A stretch of 64,000 nucleotides of DNA from Gracilariopsis chorda (Eukaryota > Rhodophyta > Florideophyceae > Gracilariales > Gracilariaceae). Of the stretch, positions 8,682 to 16,417 are shown in pieces. How positions within the stretch are numbered: position 1 is the first letter of the stretch; the number at the start of each line of letters is the position of its first letter. The notes under the pieces were generated by a model, which saw only the letters and a list, made by a program, of their open reading frames with translations, was not told the DNA's origin and did not search any database. The translations under genes were made by a program, and so were the position numbers. The stretch is from contig NBIV01000053.1 in assembly GCA_003194525.1 (NCBI GenBank), forward strand, positions 186,001-250,000. Direction: 5' to 3'.

Positions 8682-10469
8682 TCACTCACCCCCATCGTCC
8701 GGGGCGTAACCACCAGCGAGGCGGTAGGCCAACGCGTCCGCCATGGTGGTGACATCCCCCGATACCTCGGCAGCGCTAAGACCGGCACCCCGGAGGAAAC
8801 GTGCGATGATTTCGTTTTCATTCGCCGTCACCCCGCTGGGGATTGAAGGTCCGGCACTTGCCGCCGAAGGGTCAGCAGCCGGCTCGGCCGGAGATGCCCC
8901 CTCTGGGAAAGCTTCCGCGCTAGCGCCGGTTTCCTCTACGTCCATCTCCCCGGGTTCTTCCGGTTCGTTATCGACCATTGGGTCATCCCCGCCGTATGCG
9001 CGGTAGTAGTCGTCGGAATCGACGTACCCCACCGGGTGGTCTTCCGGCACATACCGGGGCGTATCGCGAAGCTCGCGCGCGTCCTCGGAGGAAATTTCCC
9101 GGAACTCCCAGGGGTCGAAGTAGATAAAATCCCCCGCAAGGGCGGTGTTTCTACCGAGTCCCGGACCACCGGTGTTACCGCTACCGCCATCCAGACGACC
9201 GCTTTGCTCCAGCGGGACCTCACTCCAGCTAACGCTGTCGATGTACCCAAGTAATTGGAGGACCTCTTCATTGTTGGCCTGGCCCCCAAGGGGGATGCGA
9301 AGATCCAGGTTTCGGATCGCTGCCCGCACACACGGTTGAAGGAACCAGAGACGATACTGGTCGTACGCCTCGTTGAGGATATAAGCCGCACTGCGGGCCG
9401 CCCACTCCGTAACCACTACGGACCACAACCCCGACCGGGGATCCTGCATGAGCAGCGAACCGAGGTACGTAAGTACCGGCGGGAGTTCTATGTAGCACCC
9501 CCGGCAGGCTTCATGGAAGCGCCACCACTCGGGGAGTGCTACATACCGACCTAGTTGGTGAGGCGGCGCAATCCGCTCTATCTCCACGTTCTGATACGGG
9601 ATAAAATACCCGAATCGGGATCGCCAACGCCGCTCGTAGCGGATGAAGTTTTGGAGAAAGTTGGACCGGTATTGCCGGGGAAGGTACCTGAACTCCGCCC
9701 GAATAATCGGTCGCTCCCAGCAAAGGGCCTCTTGCCGCGCTGCGGGGAAATTCCTCCAAGCGAGGGTCTCGAGGCGGAACAGGTTCTCGCCGTACCCAAT
9801 CTCCCCGCGAGTGCGGAAGTAGCTAACGTCGAAGCCAAACTCCGGTGGGACCGGTACATCGAATGGAGCCCGGCTCTGCCGTTGATACGCCATGCGCGTC
9901 AGCGCGGTCTGTGCCGCAGTGACGGTCTCGCCCGAGTTTCTTCGGAGGTGGTGACGCGGAATCGCAATCCGGTGACGCCAATCCCACGATGTGGTGACTG
10001 CTCTGGGCAGATCCCCCGGAAGGGTGTCTGAACCATCCGCATAAGCGGTGACCAATCCCTCATTGAGGACGGCGACCGGGTGAAACCACGGGGCAAGGCG
10101 CAGGCGCGACGCGTGATTCCGATTCATCGGGTTGAGCCCCACCAGGGTGTTGTAAGTTGGCCAGTTGGACACCGGAGTGGTTCCGGAGGACACCACCGAA
10201 GGTGGTAGTGCGAAGGGATGGTCCGCTGCCGCAGCCATATTCCCCGGTTGTACCGGATTTCGATCGCCCTGAGGCAGGGGAACTGACCAGAAACCGGTGG
10301 TGTATCGCCTGAGAAGTCTCGGCGGTTGGCTGTGGTTGTTGATATTGTTGTCGTCGTTCATTTTTCCCTTTTGGAGGGTGGCTGTTGTTGTCGTTTGTGT
10401 GCTTGATGACTCTGGTGCAGAGGGATTTACCGGAGAACCGGAGACAAAGCACGCGCTTTTATCACCCAT
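8682..10469 (-). CDS. large antisense ORF of the chromovirus, unknown protein
   Basis: A 595-codon ORF runs opposite to gag-pol. It starts with ATG 58 bp inside the 3' LTR boundary and ends 190 bp after the pol stop. Residues 1-50 are low-complexity (Thr, Asn, Asp, Gln). Residues about 130-400 look like a folded, basic and aromatic-rich domain with many Arg, Tyr and Trp, for example near RYERRWRSRFGYFIPY and ALPEWWRFHEACRGCY. Residues about 440-560 are strongly acidic and Ala/Pro-rich. The last 40 residues look helical. I recognise no family. Antisense ORFs at this position are known in some plant Ty3/gypsy elements such as Grande, RIRE2 and Retand, with unknown function. Its 5' end faces the 3' LTR, so an antisense promoter in that LTR would be needed. 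It could be a regulator or accessory structural protein, but this is inference. Confidence 0.7.
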   Translation of the reverse strand: MGDKSACFVSGSPVNPSAPESSSTQTTTTATLQKGKMNDDNNINNHSQPPRLLRRYTTGFWSVPLPQGDRNPVQPGNMAAAADHPFALPPSVVSSGTTPVSNWPTYNTLVGLNPMNRNHASRLRLAPWFHPVAVLNEGLVTAYADGSDTLPGDLPRAVTTSWDWRHRIAIPRHHLRRNSGETVTAAQTALTRMAYQRQSRAPFDVPVPPEFGFDVSYFRTRGEIGYGENLFRLETLAWRNFPAARQEALCWERPIIRAEFRYLPRQYRSNFLQNFIRYERRWRSRFGYFIPYQNVEIERIAPPHQLGRYVALPEWWRFHEACRGCYIELPPVLTYLGSLLMQDPRSGLWSVVVTEWAARSAAYILNEAYDQYRLWFLQPCVRAAIRNLDLRIPLGGQANNEEVLQLLGYIDSVSWSEVPLEQSGRLDGGSGNTGGPGLGRNTALAGDFIYFDPWEFREISSEDARELRDTPRYVPEDHPVGYVDSDDYYRAYGGDDPMVDNEPEEPGEMDVEETGASAEAFPEGASPAEPAADPSAASAGPSIPSGVTANENEIIARFLRGAGLSAAEVSGDVTTMADALAYRLAGGYAPDDGGE

Positions 10470-10513
10470 TTTCGTCTGGGAATCCTCCGCCTCCGCGGTC
10501 GTTTTCCCGTCTT

Positions 10514-10526
10514 AAGGGGGGGGATA
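10514..10526 (+). other. polypurine tract
   Basis: AAGGGGGGGGATA lies directly before the 3' LTR start TGAAGTGC. This is the expected place of the plus-strand primer in an LTR retrotransposon and helps set the LTR boundary at 10527. Confidence 0.8.
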
Positions 10527-11351
10527 TGAAGTGCAACGCCCTCAGGGAGGGATTCTGGGTACTTGAACGCTTTCCCGATATTATCGGTTGTGTAGTGTGT
10601 ATATGAACTACGCCCCACAATGGTGGGTATGGACACGTGGGACACGGTTTTGGGTCAATTGGCGGTTGGCCACAGTAGTGGATGTTGCCACGGAATGTGG
10701 AGTATTTTAGTTAATTTTATTTATTATTTTCACACCCATTTCTGGGAAGCTAGTACTTAGTGCGACGGCGCACTGCGGTCGCACCAGTTAACCTTCCCCA
10801 ACAAGGGACCCCAACCTGGGGAATTTGCTCTGAGCTTTACCGCCTCCGCGTGTTCTCAACTCCTCCTTGGAGGGAAGCACCGTAGTGTACGGAAGTTCAC
10901 CCCCCTTGCACATCTAAAGGAGACCCATCATTGGGAGTACTAATTGTTCCAAGTGTCTTGGTGTTTCGCCCTGTATAGGTTTATTGTTACCGGCATCGCC
11001 GTATTTGTTCGTCGCTCTCGCGACTCACTTCGCCCTCTCTTCCTCGTCTTCGCCCTTCCTTTTTCCCCTTTTTAGGGTAGCATTTCCCGCTATCCGCGGC
11101 TCTCGTGTGCGCATCTGCTCACACACCCCCACTTACGTGGAATCATACCTCTACTGAGGATCACACCCGCCCACGCGGATACCGATTCTTCGCCTTCACC
11201 TCCCTGCGCAAGTCGCGACAGGTGTCCCTGGTCCTACAAACCGGCTTCGCCGTGACACCTCTGGGAGGGCTCTACCCAACTGGGTTCACCTCGTGAGAGG
11301 AAGATCCCGAACGTCTTCCGGTGTTTGTCCTCTTTGGGGCGTTGCACCACA
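10527..11351 (+). repeat. 3' LTR of the chromovirus
   Basis: This 825-bp LTR begins TGAAGTGCAACG and ends CGTTGCACCACA. The ends are imperfect inverted repeats matching 10 of 12 bases, the usual TG...CA form. Its last 632 bp equal the 5' copy at 1-632 apart from about 11 differences. The host sequence resumes at 11352 with CGTGT, which should be the 5-bp target duplication. Confidence 0.9.
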
Positions 11352-12446
11352 CGTGTCGCTGCCGTTACCCCAGAGAATATTGGGCGTTTTATGGCAATTC
11401 TTATTGCCGTGATGAAGAAGTACAGCATAACAGATCCAAATCAGATGTTCAACATTGATGAATCAGGGGCGTCGTTCGGAAAGATTCTTGGGAGGAGCGG
11501 GAAGAAAGCAGTTGGGAGTAAGGAGCATAGGGGCCGTTTGATTCATAAAGTGAGCAAAGTCAAAGGAGCAGGAGATCGCGTCACGGTAATGCCAGTTATT
11601 TGTGCTGATGGTTCAGCTCTCAAACTGTTCATTGTGTTCTGGGGAAAACAGGCTCACTACCGCAAATTGGAGAGAGGCAGCTACGAAACACTTCACGACG
11701 TACTGCCACCTTGCCACCTATACCAAAGAGAAACACCGGGGGTTGATACAAGAATCTTTCACGACTGGGCCAACAGATTTGTGGATGAAGTCAGAGCCAA
11801 GCGAAGCAGCAGCACGTATTCTCTTCTTATCCTCGACGGATACAAAAGTCACTTACATTTCAGGAGCTTGCAAATTCTTCGCGACAACAGAGTCATTGTC
11901 GTCGCTCTTCTAGCACACACGTCTCACATTCTCCAACCCCTAGTCGTTTCAGTCTTCTTGTCGTATAAAGCCGCTATACGCAGTGAAGAGCACAAACTTT
12001 CTGGGATCAAGACGGTAATTGACGCATTTGACATCGCTCGGATTGTTCGGGACGCTCTGTCTGTTTCGTGTTCTCTTCGAAACATTCAGAGCGGTTTCCA
12101 GAAAACGGGAATCTGGAACTACAGTCTTCGGCGGGCAAGCGCAATTTCCCTACGCAGGTTTAACAATGAAGGCGACCGGTCTTCTAAAGAACACTTGGAA
12201 GAGATAATGAAGTCATTTGACAGTCAGAGTAGGGCTTTGGCAGGTGGTGCAACAGTTCTAGAAAGTGGAACAGTGAAGATCAACACAAAATATGGCGGCC
12301 ATGTTACCGCCTCTGCAGTTTTAGATGTGTTGATGGAACGCAAACGTCGTCGGAATGAGCCTAAAACAGAAGCAGAAGTGCGCCATCTGAAAAGCCTCGC
12401 ATCTGAACGTGCCGTACGTCGATTTTGTTTAAATGAGACACGTTAA
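11352..12446 (+). pseudogene. pogo-type DDE transposase, 3' part, cut by the LTR element
   Basis: About 364 codons match the DDE_1 transposase fold of pogo/Tigger/jerky elements (Tc1/mariner superfamily), which cut and paste DNA. The first catalytic Asp is in MFNIDESG (about 11451). The second is in LLILDGYKSH (about 11827). The third is expected in the LQPLD motif, but here it reads ILQPLVVSVF: codon 11943-11945 is GTC instead of GAC, so the third Asp is Val and the enzyme should be dead. The N-terminal DNA-binding region is absent because the LTR element interrupts the gene. The ORF only appears to start at 11325 because the frame happens to be open into the LTR. No terminal inverted repeat was identified downstream. 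Confidence 0.85.
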
Positions 12447-15362
12447 GCTCGCCGTGTTTCTGCACGTGCTCGAGCTGTTTGCGCTAGTTTAACAGTATGT
12501 AATGCTGAGAATAGCTCGGCGAGGAAGAATGACTAAGGCATGAAAGATACGTCTGCATCTCCTCCACTGCATCTGATGCTTTGAAATGGAAAGCAACTTG
12601 GAATGATATCGGTATGGTGTCGCCGCCGAACGCTGAAATAGTGTCTTTTTGTTTGCTATCAAGGGAAAGTGAGCCAATGAATGTCGAGAAAAGAATTGTT
12701 TACATGCATGAATCGTAAATGTTGAGCAAATTTTATGTTTGGGCGCGTTCCGAGCACGATATACAACTTAAGACAGAGCTCTGCTGGGGTTGTTTTCGCA
12801 GATTCTGTCATGATGTTCAAAGTACATCGGCTTCGTTCATATCTTTTTTCTTCCTCTGCGACTTTGACTCAGAAGTGCCAAGAGTTCTAGCTGCTAAATG
12901 GTGTGATCGTGGCCCAGTTTGACAGTGATTTTTTACGTCTTTGGTCTCTCAATTCAAACGCACTTCATCACCTGGGAAGGTTTGACAAATAAGGTAATGA
13001 GCGGTTACCAGTGGTTGGCACGAGCTTAATAAGGGTCGTGTAAAACGTATAAAGTCAGCTCCAATAAAAGCTCAGAGTTCACACTGGAGCAGCGAGCGGA
13101 GTAGCCAAGAGTGTGAGAGGTAGAATTAGAGAGAGTTGCATTGTAATTCTCTAAATTACAATGCAACCCCGAATTGAGACTGCATTCATTACTCTCCTTT
13201 AATTAGGATAACAAAACATTAGAAGATAGAGTCTATAAAGGAGCGGCCGGAGGCGCAGTCTGTGCTTTCGGCCGGCCACACACTTCTTCACAAAGAGGAC
13301 GCCCACAAAAGCCTCTCAGGGCAGCTTTTAATACCGCCCAATCAAAGCGAGGAGTTCAGGCAACCACGGTGCGTGTGTAAAGGCGTCACTAATCACAGCA
13401 TCAAACCTCAACAACTCATGCCCATGAACTAATCAATTCAAAGCAAATATCACCGCCATAAAGCGCCGAAACGATGCCTTGTGCCTTGCAACACTTCATG
13501 CTCAGACAGAAGAAGATACAGCCGGCGCAAATCTTCACGTAGCACATCGCTACTTTTGTCATAGCCTGCGCAATCAGCACATGATGATCCTACTACTGGC
13601 GGCTGAGATTTTTTAAGACATTGCTTGTACTCTTTTGCATCAGACAAAATCAAACTGGTAGGCAATCAAACAAAAGCGTACGGCTTTATTGAAAACTTGA
13701 TTACAATACTTGCAAGTGTTGTGATTTCTGATAGATTTGGATAAAATTTTTAGGTCTCTACGATCTTGTGCATTGCAGGCACCTACAATATTCTTTTGTG
13801 AACAATCCAATATGAGTACGTGGTCAACAGTCAATAATATATATTATTCTGCGCATGATACCAATAAGAGCTATACGGCATTAACTGGTAATAAAAGAAC
13901 AAATTTAGACAGGTTTTTCTCTAAGCTCGCATTTCGGATGCAAACGTTTTTTGATTTAACTGACAAGAAGAGACACTGGAGGTTCTCACTGGTACAAAAA
14001 TACATTTCAAACTTCTTGCTCAATGCGACAACAATCTCTTACAATGCATTTCACTTTGAGTATGACCTGATCGCAATTAGAGTGCTTGAGGACAAAGTAC
14101 GCAATGGTGCATCAGAATGAGAGTTTCTGATATTATTGGTGAGCAATTCTACCCAAACCCTTCCAGAAAAGAACGCTTATGACCGCTGTGTTGTATAATG
14201 GTCATGACTGTTAGTTTATTAGGTAGAAAATTCTTCTTTTGAACTTTTGGAGAAGTGCTCACACGCAATAGAGCAAAAAAGGCAGCTGACGTGTGCCCAC
14301 ACTTGAAAATAGCTCTTTACATAGGGCTCTGCAGGGAGATGTCTCGTCCCGGGAAAAAAGACATAGTAGAATTAGCTTAGAAGTTGCTGAACTCAACGAG
14401 TGCTGTGACTCCAAATATTTTTGTGCTGAAATGCAAGGCTAACAGGCACATGAGTATTGTAATTATTACGTCAGGTACTTCAGATCTGGAGCTGAAAACC
14501 AGTGTTGTTTTCTGCAGTTGTGCTGTTGGTGCGCTACGTTTCCCGTATAATACGAAGAATCTACAACAAGTCTAATGTGTGATCACAATCCTGGAAGGAG
14601 CATTTTGACCTGTTCATAGAACAATTCTAAATGGCTTTTTTGACGTAAAAGAAAAGATTAGTACCGTACTGACGCCTCTGAATATGAGCAATGCTCAGTG
14701 GGGTCTGGTATTTGCGGAGAAACATGTGTTCTTTACAAAGGATCGAAACATGTGTTGTATCTCTTGGCGACAGTCTAGTTTACAAGTGCCCTCCTTGCAT
14801 TATGAAGTTCCTGAAGTCCGAATTGGATCAAGTCTTTTCACATCCAGAGGTTCGATGGACAACATCTAGAATAATTACATGCTTCATGATCTGAGATTTG
14901 AAACTCAAGGAGACCACTATACCTGTAAGGCATATGTCCTAGCAGGACGCTCTACAGTTGCGGAAAGCCAATGTTTCTTGCCAGAACAGACATTTGCCTC
15001 TAGATACGATGCTAATCTGACCGAAGAGTACCGCTTGATGGCACCTAAATTCCGTGCCATCAAAATTATTAACGCCGCAGAAGAGAAAAAGACCTTGGAA
15101 GTTAGGGAAGCCGAGGTATAGGCTTACCAACTACAAATCAGACGCGCATGGCTGGTGATACGGATATTGAATTGTTCACACTGGTGCGGCATTCTACACA
15201 CTCTGTTTCCAGGTTTACAGATTACGAGTCAGAGTCAGAATGAACTGCTACTTTTGTTTACTCGTACTCACTCTCGTCGCGCCTTCGTGGACTGGCTTCA
15301 GATTCAGAATCGTTGTACTACTTCATGCTGCTTTGTCACGCATATCCGATATAGAACGACGA
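12447..15362. other. intergenic DNA without a recognised gene
   Basis: Only short open frames are present. The longest is 13737-14120 on the plus strand (about 127 codons, basic and aromatic, unrecognised). Other unrecognised ones are at 13450-13665 (minus) and 14879-15121 (plus). One strong palindrome at 13135-13167 and a GGCCGG/CCGGCC inverted repeat near 13233-13277 stand out. This may be decayed transposon sequence, including the remaining end of the pogo element. Confidence 0.5.
13135..13167. repeat. perfect 14-bp-arm palindrome
   Basis: GTTGCATTGTAATT and its exact reverse complement are separated by five bases (CTCTA). It could be a hairpin, a terminal repeat remnant or a foldback element. 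No gene is close enough to assign a role. Confidence 0.8.
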
Positions 15363-15464
15363 CGATCCCCCCACTTATACTAAAGACAATGTTTGTCCGT
15401 CTGTCTGTCTGTGTGTCAGCTAACGCCCACTCATTGGCCGCAAAATCGAGAAGGAGGCTGACAA

Positions 15465-15530
15465 GTGGAAACGTGGCATTTTATGCGCTCCAAGAGGCAT
15501 CTTGCACCGCATAATGCGACACGTTTCCAC
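15465..15530. repeat. subterminal inverted repeat of Helitron A
   Basis: A 23-base arm at 15465-15487 (GTGGAAACGTG then GCATTTTATGCG) pairs with 15508-15530 with few mismatches. The same structure occurs in Helitron C at about 25474-25540, about 100 bp from the 5' end in both. Conservation between a coding and a non-coding copy suggests a role in transposition (inference). Confidence 0.7.
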
Positions 15531-15599
15531 CTGGCGCCTTTTGCACGCCATCTTGCACCGCATAATGCGACACGTTTCCACCTGGCGCGTTTTGCACGC
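15498..15599 (+). repeat. two tandem 51-bp units in Helitron A
   Basis: The block beginning CATCTTGCACCGCATAATGC at 15498 repeats at 15549 with almost no change. It includes the right arm of the subterminal inverted repeat. Helitron C has only one copy. Confidence 0.85.
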
Positions 15600-15669
15600 C
15601 ACAGTAGCCTAGCCGTTTGACTAAAGTAGCCCACCCGTTACACTACAGTAACCGAGCCGTTGCAGTGCA

Positions 15670-15715
15670 GTGCACATGACCGTTTTAATTACTATTTTTC
15701 AACGGTCATGTGCAC
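15670..15715. repeat. perfect 15-bp-arm stem-loop of Helitron A
   Basis: GTGCACATGACCGTT at 15670-15684 is the exact reverse complement of 15701-15715, with an A/T-rich 16-base loop. Helitron C has the same structure at 25630-25675 with one arm mismatch and an unchanged loop. Confidence 0.85.
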
Positions 15716-16417
15716 CAATCGCATTGCACGCTATACAAAAGCGTGCAAAGCACTCGCCCACTGAGCGCTCGCGTTCTCCTTCGCTGTGGTTAACCTATGG
15801 TGTGGGTTCTAGCACTCTGGGCGAGTCAGGACGTCTGAAAAAGGTACGCTGGCGGTACCGGCGGGATCTGTTAAGTTTAACTTTCTCACCAAACAACGCG
15901 TTCGTCATCTTGATTTAATTGGTTCGGCAACTATTTCTGGGTGGCGTTCACGTGAGGTACGATAGCTCCCCACAAAACGTGCATTGCGCGGAAGGAGTAG
16001 CCCTTGAAGAGTCTAGAAAGGGGACAACAGAGTACGAGTCAAGCAACAGCAACTCTGTCTGGATCTAAGGAACTGTTAAAGGGAAACGGTCTTCGGACTA
16101 AAGTACGTCCAGCACAGAGTTGCCTAGCGATTTTGGGATTGTAAATCTCGCAGTCCTGGCAGACTCTCCAGGCACGGCCCCCTGTTTACTCTGTACAGGT
16201 CAGTTCCCAATCTAGGCGGTTTCTTTGTGGTCAAGATATTCTATCTTCGCTGCAACGATCTAAAACTTCGGTGCTAGGTGCATAAAAGGGTTTGGCAGCC
16301 CGTAGCACAATTGTTCTCGACCATACCTTTTTTTTTCTTTTTTCTTTCTTTTCTTTTTCTGCTTTGCCGGTCTTTGGACAGTTTTTCTTTTGTGTGGTGT
16401 GCTTGAGATCTTTTACA

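Larger units (their letters stand above)
1..11351 (+). mobile_element. Ty3/gypsy chromovirus with antisense ORF, looks whole or nearly so
   Basis: This is an LTR retrotransposon whose 5' LTR is cut by the window start, so about 194 bp of it are missing. The order is LTR, candidate primer site, gag, zinc-knuckle ORF, pol (protease, RT, RNase H, integrase, chromodomain), a large antisense ORF, a purine tract and the 3' LTR. The RT-before-integrase order and the terminal chromodomain place it among Ty3/gypsy chromoviruses. By eye the two LTR copies differ at about 11 of 632 shared positions, so the insertion is fairly recent. It sits inside a pogo-type transposase gene. LTRs, coding regions and spacers are all crowded with 4-6 bp-arm hairpins, a texture not seen in neighbouring DNA. 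The other end of the target duplication is outside the window. Confidence 0.95.

Noticed and set aside
10589-10600. 3' LTR start at TGTGTAG
   Set aside because: The purine tract at 10514-10526 and the inverted LTR ends (TGAAGTGCAACG/CGTTGCACCACA) favour 10527.
16292-16417. Rep start at the upstream TTG with a membrane-like Phe-rich lead
   Set aside because: The hydrophobic lead is a translated pyrimidine tract. The ATG at 16418 is the natural start.
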